Shown here one piece after another: positions 1-7,686 of a stretch of 64,000 nucleotides of DNA. Origin of the DNA: JADFNB01 sp036397455 (GTDB taxonomy: Bacteria > Gemmatimonadota > Gemmatimonadetes > Gemmatimonadales > GWC2-71-9). A program made the translations under genes and the position numbers. The stretch's first letter is position 1. Each line of letters starts with the position of its first letter. The notes under the pieces were generated by a model that searched no databases, was not told the DNA's origin, and saw nothing but the letters and a program-made list of their open reading frames with translations. Where the stretch lies: assembly GCA_036397455.1 (NCBI GenBank), contig DASWIX010000055.1:21381-85380 (forward strand), read 5' to 3'.

Positions 1-2
1 AA

Positions 3-422
3 GCCGGGACGTGCGGCGCCTGTCATGAAGGGGACGGTGGGGCGCCCGTCGCCACCTTTGATCTGCCACAAGGAAAATTCAGCCACGAGCCCCACGTCGG
101 CATCGGCCTGCCTTGCCAGTCGTGCCATCAAGCCGATCCGTCGATGGCGACGGCTCCGGTCAACTGCGACAACTGCCACGCGCCGCACCACCAGCCGACC
201 ACGACGTGTCTCTCGTGCCACCAGGGTGGCGCGAAGGCGAAGCACGCGGTGTCCTTTGCGCACTCCGACTGCCGCGCCTGTCACGGAACCAAGGTGGAAG
301 GTGTAACCGAATGGTCGCGCAACGTTTGCACGGTGTGCCACACGGATCGGGTCGAGCACAACGCGCCGGCGGCGTGTCACCTTTGCCATCAGGTCAAGCC
401 GCTGCGAGCGCCGTCCGGGTAG
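3..422 (+). CDS. multiheme cytochrome c, 3' part only
   Basis: The reading frame is open from the window edge and ends at a TAG, so only the last 139 codons are visible. It contains seven CXXCH heme-binding motifs (CGACH, CQSCH, CDNCH, CLSCH, CRACH, CTVCH, CHLCH) spaced 12 to 30 residues apart, with extra histidines between them (for example HAPHHQ) that could be distal ligands. This is typical of a periplasmic multiheme c-type cytochrome. No membrane segment follows the last heme. It belongs by content with the cytochrome cluster at 10.8-24.8 kb, although 10 kb of other genes lie between. The start, signal peptide and full heme number are outside the window. Confidence 0.85.
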   Translation, partial: AGTCGACHEGDGGAPVATFDLPQGKFSHEPHVGIGLPCQSCHQADPSMATAPVNCDNCHAPHHQPTTTCLSCHQGGAKAKHAVSFAHSDCRACHGTKVEGVTEWSRNVCTVCHTDRVEHNAPAACHLCHQVKPLRAPSG

Positions 423-604
423 CCGCCCAGCCAGTCCAGCCCAGTGCCGTTCTCGCTAGGTCGGCGACGCGATCTCACGTCGTTCTGTCACTTCCCGCCC
501 AGCTTGCCCCACCGATTCTCACGACCTTGCCCCACCCCCCTCGGGCTTCCTATAGGTGGGGTGGCACGCTGGCCCGCCTCTCCTCGCGAGGGGCGGTGAG
601 ACTT

Positions 605-1852
605 TCAGCTAGTGAGTTCGCGCTCCGTCTGTTTGACGTGTCTCTCGGCGACGGTCCCGATATGCGAGTAGACCTCTGCCGGGCCATACGACGATGCGCA
701 GTACGCCGTCACGTCACCGAGATGCGAGGTGAGCGCGTCTGCCGTCTCGAGGATCAGCGGTCGGGCCACGTCCCACGGCAGGCCCATTCTCTCCGCCAGA
801 GAGCGCCAGTCACCGGCCTGGACGTTTCGAACATCCCACGAGCCACCGATCTTCATCGCCAGCGTGCGCTCGAGATGGTCGTACACCACGGTACTGACCA
901 GGTCGTAGAACGGCGCAAGCCGGAGTCCCGCACGAGTATAGAGGAACGCGAGATTCTTGGCGTGCGCGTCCTCGTTGCCGATGAAACAGTTGAAGGCCAC
1001 CCACCGAAGCAGGTTCGGCAGGTCCCGGGCAGGCAGCGCTGCATGCACACGAACGACGTGCGCGCAAGCGGCGATCCCCGGGCCGCCGTCTCGCTCATAC
1101 TTTTTGTCCGGCAGGACGCCGCGCATTTGACAGAAATCCTCCTGGTGAACCTTCACACGCCCCGCACCGCCTGACGCCTCGGACATCGGCCGGTCGAATC
1201 GTTCGGCACAGGAGACGCGCACAGTTGGCGCTGCCAGTCCGGTCCGCGGGACCAGAAGCCCCGCCTTCTCTGCCAGTGTCGTACAGAACAGTTCGTTCTC
1301 CAGCAGTTCCGGGAATTCGGTGATCGGCTGCTTCAGGATGTGGCTGGTGATGCCGCCGCCGAGGGGCAGGACCCACGTACCGTCCGGCCTCCGGAGCAAC
1401 GCGATCTTTTGTTGTACGCCCGGCAGCGAAAGGCGTCCACGCGTAACGGCCCGACCCAGTTCGGGAGCGCCGGCGGGACTGAACAGCGCTTCGAGTGCGT
1501 CGTCGCTCAGGATCCGGTATTCGGGGACGTCGGAGGGGCGCTCGTCACCAGGCCAGATCGACACGGCCCCCGGGCACTCTCCTCCAATCGCACCGAGCAG
1601 ACCAATGTCATCGCTCGGATCGGTCTCTGCGGCGGCCCGCACCAGCCGCTTGTACGCCTGCTCCGGAAGCAGATTCTGAAAGAATGGAGCGGCCTGACGG
1701 TTGCCGTACGGCTCAATCCGTTTCGGCAGAGAGACGGAGACGGCATGGAGGGCGGGGTCGTCGACCGCGTCGGGCGTGTAGGTGAAGCGGATGCCGGACC
1801 GGATACGTTCGATGACGCCGATCGGTCGGTCGTACAGGTACACGGAGAACAT
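605..1852 (-). CDS. hipA: HipA-family serine/threonine kinase toxin
   Basis: 415 residues. HipA toxins phosphorylate cellular targets such as a glutamyl-tRNA synthetase and cause growth arrest. Visible family marks: the HipA N-terminal subdomain (YLYDRPIGVIER near residues 5-16), the SLPGVQQK nucleotide-loop motif (142-149), HILK with the ATP-binding lysine (171-174), the catalytic GNEDAHAKN (292-300) and the metal-binding YDLVS (316-320). The ATG at 1852 is chosen because it overlaps the stop of the upstream HTH gene (TAATG), giving translational coupling; a longer reading to 2155 only adds residues antisense-like in character. All kinase motifs are intact, so the toxin is probably active. 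Neutralised by the neighbouring HipB-like protein. Confidence 0.9.
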   Translation of the reverse strand: MFSVYLYDRPIGVIERIRSGIRFTYTPDAVDDPALHAVSVSLPKRIEPYGNRQAAPFFQNLLPEQAYKRLVRAAAETDPSDDIGLLGAIGGECPGAVSIWPGDERPSDVPEYRILSDDALEALFSPAGAPELGRAVTRGRLSLPGVQQKIALLRRPDGTWVLPLGGGITSHILKQPITEFPELLENELFCTTLAEKAGLLVPRTGLAAPTVRVSCAERFDRPMSEASGGAGRVKVHQEDFCQMRGVLPDKKYERDGGPGIAACAHVVRVHAALPARDLPNLLRWVAFNCFIGNEDAHAKNLAFLYTRAGLRLAPFYDLVSTVVYDHLERTLAMKIGGSWDVRNVQAGDWRSLAERMGLPWDVARPLILETADALTSHLGDVTAYCASSYGPAEVYSHIGTVAERHVKQTERELTS

Positions 1853-2094
1853 TATTCTCCTCGGCTGCCGATGCCGGGCAGCCCGCGAGCCGTCACCTCC
1901 AACCGGAGACCGAGCACCTCGATGACCCGCAGGACATTGGCGAAGCCGACGTTCGCCCGCTTCCCCTGTTCGACTTCCAAAAGGAGGCGCCGGCTCACAC
2001 GCGCCAGGGCCGCGACGTCGTCCGCCGTGAGATCGGCTTCGTCCCGCTTGGCTCGAATGCGGCGACCCAGGTCCTCTATCGTACTGATCTTCAC
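1852..2094 (-). CDS. hipB: HipB-like XRE-family antitoxin
   Basis: 80 residues with a single helix-turn-helix of the Cro/C1 type across residues 12-60 (RIRAKRDEADLTADDVAALA, then RVSRRLLLEVEQGKR). It lies directly upstream of hipA on the same strand and shares one base with it. By family knowledge it should bind HipA and repress the shared promoter. The upstream region carries paired inverted repeats (see 2107-2120 and 2237-2293) that are good operator candidates. The C-terminal tail (ARGLPGIGSRGE) is flexible, as in HipB proteins. Confidence 0.85.
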   Translation of the reverse strand: MKISTIEDLGRRIRAKRDEADLTADDVAALARVSRRLLLEVEQGKRANVGFANVLRVIEVLGLRLEVTARGLPGIGSRGE

Positions 2095-2106
2095 GTGGGC
2101 CTCCCG

Positions 2107-2120
2107 TGTTACGTAAAGGG
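2107..2120. promoter_or_regulatory. candidate HipB operator, proximal box
   Basis: TGTTACGTAAAGGG lies 13 bases upstream of the hipB start. The same core recurs as TGTTACGTATAGGG at 2237, and a degenerate inverted counterpart (AGTACCCATTATG) sits at 2147-2159. Position and repetition suggest autoregulation of hipBA; binding is inferred, not shown. Confidence 0.45.
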
Positions 2121-2236
2121 ATCTCTGGGGCCTGAACTGGCCAGAGAGTACCCATTATGCTACTCAGCTATTCTGTCGGTTTTTCGATACTTATATCGGA
2201 AGAGCTTGGTTTCGCCCGCTACCACCTGCCAATCCA

Positions 2237-2293
2237 TGTTACGTATAGGGTACTACACGGCAGCCACTTGTCAATAGTACCTTATATGTAACA
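2237..2293. repeat. 19-bp inverted repeat upstream of hipBA
   Basis: The left arm TGTTACGTATAGGGTACTA (2237-2255) and right arm TAGTACCTTATATGTAACA (2275-2293) are complementary at 17 of 19 positions, separated by 19 bases. The left arm shares TGTTACGTAnAGGG with the box next to hipB. It may be a distal operator of the toxin-antitoxin promoter or the end of a small element. Confidence 0.55.
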
Positions 2294-2429
2294 TGCACAA
2301 GTGTGTTTACAACAGTTAGTTGTGTCAATATAATCTTCATTCGATTCCAGCCACACGATCCTTCGCAGCCAAAAACGCCAACCGTGCTTCCTTTAGGTGG
2401 GTGAATGAACCGTCCAGGGAGGCTGAGAC

Positions 2430-2712
2430 CGGGAGTCGACCCGCTACGGCGCCCGGATCGCGGGGCCGACGGGGCGGCCGCCGGCGCGTGCGGAATCGGG
2501 ATCCGGCCCGAGCGGGATCCCCCAGCGCCTCCGTCGGCTCGTCCACCCCCGGCCTCCAGCCCAACTCCCTGGCCGTCGACGTAGCGCTTCACCGTCTTCC
2601 GGTCGTGACCCGTCGCCCGGGCCACCGCCGACCTGCTCTCGCCCCGGCCCACGCGCCGGAGCACGTTCAACACCTCCCACATGGCGACCGCTCGATAAGC
2701 CATCTCCCGCAC
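2430..2712 (-). pseudogene. IS21-family transposase (IstA) N-terminal remnant
   Basis: The first 45 residues from the ATG at 2712 (MREMAYRAVAMWEVL, then ARATGHDRKTVKRYV) match the N-terminal helix-turn-helix of IS21-type IstA. After the HTH the frame is lost: a segment continuing the family pattern (GWRPGVDEPTEAL) is found in another frame from about 2564. No catalytic core or IstB follows, so this is a dead fragment. The direct repeats at 2770-2878, just upstream of the start, are the matching terminal sites. Confidence 0.6.
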
Positions 2713-2769
2713 CTCCCTCGGTTGAGGAGGTAGGTGCGCGAAGATGTCCGGGGTCAGTCGTGTGGGGGG

Positions 2770-2878
2770 TGGGGCAAGCTCGTGAGAATCTCGGCTCTTA
2801 CCTGGGGCAAGCTCGTGAGAAACTCACCCGCTCAGGTGGGGCATCCTGGTGAGAACGCCTGGGGCATGCTCGTGAGAA
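2770..2878. repeat. IS21-type terminal repeats, four copies
   Basis: Four direct copies of a 19-bp unit occur: TGGGGCAAGCTCGTGAGAA at 2770-2788 and 2803-2821, TGGGGCATCCTGGTGAGAA at 2837-2855 and TGGGGCATGCTCGTGAGAA at 2860-2878. Multiple terminal repeats outside istA are a known trait of IS21-family ends, where the transposase binds. No inverted copy is seen on the other side of the remnant, so only one end survives. Confidence 0.65.
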
Positions 2879-2923
2879 ATGACAGTTCTGCCCGAAATAC
2901 TGCTAGCCGTATCTGCCTTGCGA

Positions 2924-3079
2924 TTTCCTTCCTGTACCAAGTAAATTTCATGATTACAAGAGGAAGACGAAGATGTGATTGTATGTCAAGTAACTTGCTG
3001 TAAAATAACAATATACTCAATATATGAGAATGCGTACGTGCCATCGTAGCTGATTTGTTTTCTTTGTACAGGAAGGAAA
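2924..3079. repeat. AT-rich segment bounded by an 18-bp inverted repeat
   Basis: TTTCCTTCCTGTACCAAG (2924-2941) and CTTTGTACAGGAAGGAAA (3062-3079) are complementary at 17 of 18 positions. They enclose 120 bases much richer in A+T than anything nearby. The right arm contains the purine-rich ribosome-binding site of the MarR gene at 3084, so pairing of the arms in a transcript could hide it. It could equally be a MITE-like insertion. No target duplication is evident. Confidence 0.5.
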
Positions 3080-3083
3080 ATAA

Positions 3084-3587
3084 ATGGGCGAAATGTCCCG
3101 GGAGGTCCTGATTGCACTGCGCCGCATCATCCACTCAGTCGATACGCATTCCCGATCCCTGCTTCAGCGCTGTGGGCTCACCGGACCGCAGCTCCTCCTG
3201 CTGCGCGAGATTGGGGACGGGGAGATGTCCGTAGGATTGTTGGCCAAGGCGGTGAGCCTCAGCCAAGCCACGGTAACCGGAGTGCTTGACCGCTTGGAGC
3301 GGCAGGAGTTGGTCACGCGGCGCCGCGGTGCCGCTGATCGGCGGCAAGTGCTGGTGCGGGTTACCGGGAAAGGGCAGCGGCTCGCGGCACAAGCGCCCCC
3401 GCCGTTTCGCGAGGTGTTTCTCCGACGGTTCGCGGAACTCGAGGATTGGGAGCAGGTCCAGGTCCTCTCGTCGCTGCATCGGGTGGTGGCGCTGATGCAG
3501 CCGGAGGGGCTGGGCGTGGGCGCGCTGCTGACCATCGAGGCGCTTCCCGGCGACGGGCCGGACGCGGCGGCGATGTTGCAGGTATGA
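3084..3587 (+). CDS. MarR-family transcriptional regulator
   Basis: 167 residues. A winged helix-turn-helix of MarR type spans roughly residues 30-115: recognition helix in VSLSQATVTGVLDRLERQEL, then the wing with the family-typical RRGAADRRQVLVRVTGKG. A strong ribosome-binding site (GGAAGGA) precedes the ATG. The stop overlaps the start of the phosphatase gene (ATGA), and four further genes follow with overlaps, so the regulator heads the operon and probably controls it in response to a small ligand or stress. The ligand cannot be read from the sequence. Confidence 0.88.
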   Translation: MGEMSREVLIALRRIIHSVDTHSRSLLQRCGLTGPQLLLLREIGDGEMSVGLLAKAVSLSQATVTGVLDRLERQELVTRRRGAADRRQVLVRVTGKGQRLAAQAPPPFREVFLRRFAELEDWEQVQVLSSLHRVVALMQPEGLGVGALLTIEALPGDGPDAAAMLQV

Positions 3588-4354
3588 CCGCGGCCGCGAG
3601 GGCGGCGACGCCGTTCGTTTTGGCCACCGACCTCGACGGCACCTTCGCCGGGGGGAGCGATGCGGCCCGCGCACGATTGTACCGCCGGCTCGCCGCCCGG
3701 ACGCACGGCACGTTCCTCATCTACGTGACCGGCCGGCATCTCGACAGTGCACGCGCCCTCGAGGCCACCCTGCATCTGCCCGTGCCTGATGTCTACGTCA
3801 CAGACGTCGGGGCGACCGTGACGCCGGCCAATCCGGAACGATCGATTGCGCTTCCCGGTCCCCCGTTCGAGGCTCGCTGGCCCGGTCCCACTCCTGTGTT
3901 GGCCGCGCTCGCCGAGGTGGGCGACTTCCTGGACCGGCAAGACATTCCCACCGCTCGTCGCGTGTCGTTCTGCGTCAGGGGCGATCGGCCGTTCGACGGG
4001 GTCGTCCACGAAGTGCGTCGGCGACTGGTGGGGCTCGATGTGACCGTCGTCGCGTCGGCGGGAACCTATGTCGATGTGTTGCCGGGTGGCGTCGACAAGG
4101 GGTCGACGCTCGATCGTCTGCTCGCGTGGCTGGGGATCGATCGGGAGGTCGTCGTCGTGGCGGGAGACACGCTGAACGACGCCGCACTGTTCGAGTTGGG
4201 TGTCAAGGGCATCGTCGTTGGCAATGCCGAGCCGGCGTTGCGGGAGCGCGTGGGCGGTGCCGCGCATGTGTATTGCGCCGAGGGCCACGGGGCCGCGGGA
4301 GTGCAGGAGGGTCTCGAGGTGTTCGGCTTCTTCAGTGAAGGGAGTGAGGCATGA
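3584..4354 (+). CDS. HAD phosphatase, probable glucosylglycerol-phosphate phosphatase
   Basis: 256 residues of the Cof/sucrose-phosphatase branch of the HAD superfamily. Motif I is DLDGT (residues 16-20, with nucleophile D16). Motif IV is GDTLND near residue 188. An internal DKGSTLDRLL segment supplies the conserved lysine. It overlaps the MarR gene upstream and the GT20 synthase downstream by four bases each, so it most likely removes phosphate from the product of that synthase. In some bacteria the same two activities are fused in one GgpPS polypeptide. Trehalose- or mannosylglycerate-phosphate phosphatase remain possible. Substrate assignment is by context. Confidence 0.78.
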   Translation: MTAAARAATPFVLATDLDGTFAGGSDAARARLYRRLAARTHGTFLIYVTGRHLDSARALEATLHLPVPDVYVTDVGATVTPANPERSIALPGPPFEARWPGPTPVLAALAEVGDFLDRQDIPTARRVSFCVRGDRPFDGVVHEVRRRLVGLDVTVVASAGTYVDVLPGGVDKGSTLDRLLAWLGIDREVVVVAGDTLNDAALFELGVKGIVVGNAEPALRERVGGAAHVYCAEGHGAAGVQEGLEVFGFFSEGSEA

Positions 4355-5841
4355 CCACCGATCTCGTCGTCCTCGCACACCGCGAGCCGTACGAGGAGCG
4401 GCCCACCGCAACCGGCATCCAACGCGTGCTGAAGACCAACGGCGTGTTCCGCACCCTGGATGCCGTGCTGCGCGAGCGGCGCGGCACGTGGATCGCATGG
4501 CGCCAGCAGGATCCGGGGGCGCGTTGGGATGCGACGGTGGACGCGCCGACGGACGAAGCTGGTGCACGCTACCGGATCCGGCGCATCCCGCTCAGCAAGG
4601 ACGAAGCGCGCCGGTTCTACTACGAGTTCACGTCGACGGCGATCTGGCCGGTGCTCTTCTCGCTGCTCGACCGGGCGCGGTTCACCCAAGACGCGTGGGC
4701 GACCTACGAGGAGGTGAACGCGCGGTTCGCCGACGCCGTGTGCGACGAGGCGAGTATCGGGGCGACCGTGTGGATCAACGACTTCCACCTCATGCTGGCG
4801 CCCCGGCTGATCAAGCAGCAACGCCCGGATCTGACCCTGGTGCTGTTTTTGCACACGGCGTTTCCGCCGCCCGACACCTTTGCGGTCATTCCGTGGCGTA
4901 ACGAGCTGCTGGACTCCTTGCTGCACCTCGACGAGATCGGGTTCCACATCCCGTCCTACGCCCTGAACTTCGCGAACACTGCCGAGCGGTTCGTTGGCGC
5001 GGTTCCGATGGCACCCGTTGAGGTGGACGTGACCGCCGATCGACCGGCGGTGGCGGTATCTCGCTACCCGAGTCGGCTGGAGTACCAGGGGAGGACCGTG
5101 GCTCTCGGCGCGTATCCCGTCGGGGTGGACGTGACGCGCCTCGAGGAGATCGCCTCGGCGCCGGAAACCGAAGCGGCGCGCCGGCGCATTCGGGAGGGCA
5201 TCGGAGAGGGACGTCTGATTTTGAGCGCGGAGCGGCTGGACTACGTCAAAGGATTCCTGGAACGGCTCGAGTCGTTTGAGCGGTATCTCGAACGTCACCC
5301 CAAGGAGCATGGCCGGGTCGCCTTCGTCCAGATCGCCGTGCCAACCCGTACCGGGATGGAGGAATCCCAGGAGATGCGCCGTCTGACCGAAGAGCGCGTC
5401 GGCCGGATCAACGGCCGGTTCGGATCCCTCGAGTGGCAGCCGGTGCATTTCTTCCACAAGGCGCTTCCGCTGGACGAGTTGGTCGCGTTCTACCGAGCTG
5501 CCGACGTCGCCTGGGTGACCCCCTTGCGGGACGGGTTGAACCTCGTGTCCAAGGAGTATGTGGCGTCCCGTGTCGATGGTGACGGGGTCCTGGTCCTGTC
5601 CGAGTTCGCCGGGGCCGCCGCGGAACTGCACGACGCGGTCTTCACCAACCCGTACAGCCCGGACGACATGGATCGTGGCCTCGAAGCGGCGCTGCGCATG
5701 CCGGAAGCGGCACGCCGCGCCCGGATGGCGCGCCTCCGCAGCCACGTACGCGAGCGGGACGTACAATGGTGGGCCCGCGCGTTCCTCCAGGACGCGAATC
5801 GAGTGGCCGCCGCTCCGGTCGCGCACACGCCCGCCGCCTGA
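4351..5841 (+). CDS. ggpS: GT20 glycosyltransferase, probable glucosylglycerol-phosphate synthase
   Basis: 496 residues, the usual length for GT20. It differs from trehalose-6-phosphate synthase at the N-terminus. HREPY (10-14) and the following TNGVFRTLDAVL resemble GgpS, which transfers glucose from ADP-glucose to glycerol-3-phosphate. Also visible are the VWINDFHLMLAP acceptor-loop region, IPWRNELLDSLL, the nucleotide-binding AERLDYVKG and the C-terminal PLRDGLNLVSKEYV plus LSEFAGAAAEL. Overlap with a HAD phosphatase gene on the 5' side fits a two-step osmolyte pathway. The gene symbol rests on remembered family resemblance, not on a search; a trehalose-phosphate synthase is the main alternative. 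Confidence 0.8.
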   Translation: MTTDLVVLAHREPYEERPTATGIQRVLKTNGVFRTLDAVLRERRGTWIAWRQQDPGARWDATVDAPTDEAGARYRIRRIPLSKDEARRFYYEFTSTAIWPVLFSLLDRARFTQDAWATYEEVNARFADAVCDEASIGATVWINDFHLMLAPRLIKQQRPDLTLVLFLHTAFPPPDTFAVIPWRNELLDSLLHLDEIGFHIPSYALNFANTAERFVGAVPMAPVEVDVTADRPAVAVSRYPSRLEYQGRTVALGAYPVGVDVTRLEEIASAPETEAARRRIREGIGEGRLILSAERLDYVKGFLERLESFERYLERHPKEHGRVAFVQIAVPTRTGMEESQEMRRLTEERVGRINGRFGSLEWQPVHFFHKALPLDELVAFYRAADVAWVTPLRDGLNLVSKEYVASRVDGDGVLVLSEFAGAAAELHDAVFTNPYSPDDMDRGLEAALRMPEAARRARMARLRSHVRERDVQWWARAFLQDANRVAAAPVAHTPAA

Positions 5842-5844
5842 CGC

Positions 5845-7686
5845 GTGCGCGAACTCGGCGCGCTCGATTGGAGCGTGATCGCGGGATACCTGTTGCTGGC
5901 CGTTGGTGTGGGCGTCTGGATGTCGCGCTCGGCCGGCCGTTCCCTGGAAGACTATTTCGTCGCCGGACGGTCACTCCCGTGGTGGTGGCTTGGGACGTCC
6001 ATGGTGGCCACGACCTTTGCCGCCGACACGCCGCTGGTCGTGTCGGGGCTCGTGGCGCGGCACGGCATTGCGGGCAACTGGTTCTGGTGGTCGTGGGCCA
6101 TTGCGCACGTCACGATGGCAGTGGTCTTTGCCGCCCTGTGGCGGCGGGCGCGGGTGGTGACCGACGCGGAGTTGATCGAACTGCGATACACGGGACCGAG
6201 CGCCACCGCGTTGCGCGCCTTCAAAGCGGTGTTCTTCGCCATCGTCATCAACGGCATCGTGCTCGGGTGGGTCATTCGTGCCATGTCGAAGATCTCCCAA
6301 CCCTTCGTCCATTGGGAGCGGTGGCTTGGTGCGACCGCTTTCGCACGGCTGGACGCCTGGTGGCCCCACTGGATGCTGTTCGGCTCACTCGACGACACGC
6401 TCACCGTGCTCGCCTTGTTTGCCCTCATCACGTTCTACTCGTCGTTGGGCGGGATCCGTGGGGTGATGCTCACCGATCTCGCCCAGTTCGCGATTGCGAT
6501 CGTGGCGAGCGTGACGTTCGCCGTGACGGCGGTGCACGCCGTCGGCGGGGTGGATGGTTTGCTCGTGGCGCTGCACCAGCGGTATCCCGATGCCGACGAT
6601 CTGCTCGCGTTCGTGCCGCGCTCGGGGTCGGCGTGGCTCCCCGTGCGGGTCTTCCTGGTCTATCTCGCGGTTCAGTGGTGGGCGCAGTATTTCGCGGACG
6701 GGAGCGGCTACCTGGCCCAACGATTGGGGACGGCCCGGAGCGACGCAGACGCCGAAGGGGGGGCCATGTGGTTTTGTGTGGCGAATTACGCGTTGCGCAC
6801 CTGGCCGTGGGTGCTGATCGGGTTGGTGAGCTTGGTGATCTTTCCGCTCGCCGAGAGTGGCACGGGAGAGGGCGCGGCGTTAGTGGCGGCGGATCGCGAG
6901 ATGGCGTATCCCGTACTCATGGCACGCCTGCTGCCGCCGGGCCTGTTGGGGCTCACGGTGGCGAGCTTGCTCGCCGCGTTCATGAGCACGGTCGACACCC
7001 ATATCAACTGGGGAGCGAGCTACATCGTGCGTGATCTCTACCAGCGTTTCTTCCGGCCGCAGGCCGACGAGCGCGAGTTGATCCGGGTGGCCCGGTTTGC
7101 CGTGGTGGGCATTGCCGTGATGGCTGTGCTGGTCGCGAGCCAGATCTCGAGTGTGGAGCAGGCGTGGAAGTTCTTCGTCGCGATCGGTGCGGGCCTGGGG
7201 CTGCCGGCCATGCTTCGCTGGGTCTGGTGGCGCGTGAACGCTTGGACCGAAATCGCCGGCATGGTGGCCGCCGCGGTCGGCGCGATCGTGTTGTACGCCG
7301 CGTTTCCGCACGTCCGCGATGAGTACCTGCTCGTTGCCATCGTCGCCATCGGCGCGACAGCGGCGTTGGTCGCCACGTTCGTCACCCGTCCGGTGCCGGA
7401 GGCGCATTTGCGGCGGTTCGTGGTGCGGGTCGGCCCGCCGGGCTGGTGGGGGCGGTTCGGTTCCCCGGCGGCCCGGGCTGCCGCCCGGTGGCTTGCCATG
7501 GGGTGGCTGGTCGGGAACGCGGCGGTGTTCGCGCTGACGTTCGGAACGGGTTACCTGTTGCTCGGCGCGCGCGGACCAGGTGTGGTGCTCCTCGTGCTGG
7601 GCGGGATTGGCGTGTGGCTCACGCTGCAGTGCACCGCCCGCGCTCGGATCCACGCACCAGCGGTGCCGCCGGAGGCGGCGGCGTGA
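5845..7686 (+). CDS. SSS-family sodium:solute symporter
   Basis: 613 residues with about 13 to 14 hydrophobic segments, starting at a GTG three bases after the synthase stop. The N-terminal pattern (LDWSVIAGYLLLAVGVGV, then the DYFVAGRSLPWWW loop) is characteristic of solute:sodium symporters. The FADGSGYLAQRL loop and SLLAAFMSTVDTHINWGASY, with its polar helix residues, match the SSS core. It sits between the osmolyte synthase and an oxidoreductase, with overlaps on the 3' side, so it may import or recapture the solute or a related sugar. The substrate is unknown. Confidence 0.85.
   Translation: MRELGALDWSVIAGYLLLAVGVGVWMSRSAGRSLEDYFVAGRSLPWWWLGTSMVATTFAADTPLVVSGLVARHGIAGNWFWWSWAIAHVTMAVVFAALWRRARVVTDAELIELRYTGPSATALRAFKAVFFAIVINGIVLGWVIRAMSKISQPFVHWERWLGATAFARLDAWWPHWMLFGSLDDTLTVLALFALITFYSSLGGIRGVMLTDLAQFAIAIVASVTFAVTAVHAVGGVDGLLVALHQRYPDADDLLAFVPRSGSAWLPVRVFLVYLAVQWWAQYFADGSGYLAQRLGTARSDADAEGGAMWFCVANYALRTWPWVLIGLVSLVIFPLAESGTGEGAALVAADREMAYPVLMARLLPPGLLGLTVASLLAAFMSTVDTHINWGASYIVRDLYQRFFRPQADERELIRVARFAVVGIAVMAVLVASQISSVEQAWKFFVAIGAGLGLPAMLRWVWWRVNAWTEIAGMVAAAVGAIVLYAAFPHVRDEYLLVAIVAIGATAALVATFVTRPVPEAHLRRFVVRVGPPGWWGRFGSPAARAAARWLAMGWLVGNAAVFALTFGTGYLLLGARGPGVVLLVLGGIGVWLTLQCTARARIHAPAVPPEAAA

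Noticed and set aside
574..596. Hairpin CCGCCTCTC...GAGGGGCGG between the cytochrome and hipA
   Set aside because: Nine-base stem with a wobble but no U-tract in either direction; could serve convergent genes, but support is too weak to call a terminator.
113..1174. Long rightward frame across the cytochrome end and antisense to hipA
   Set aside because: Codons follow the GC skew of the real genes on the other strand or frame; the encoded sequence is Arg/Pro/Ser-rich with no domain.
4066..5826. 586-codon frame antisense to the GT20 gene
   Set aside because: Complete overlap with a well-supported gene; sequence is His/Arg/Asp-rich as expected of an antisense shadow.
6880..7653. Antisense frame in the first symporter gene
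   Set aside because: Shadow of a clear membrane protein; low-complexity Arg/His/Pro composition and no start signal.
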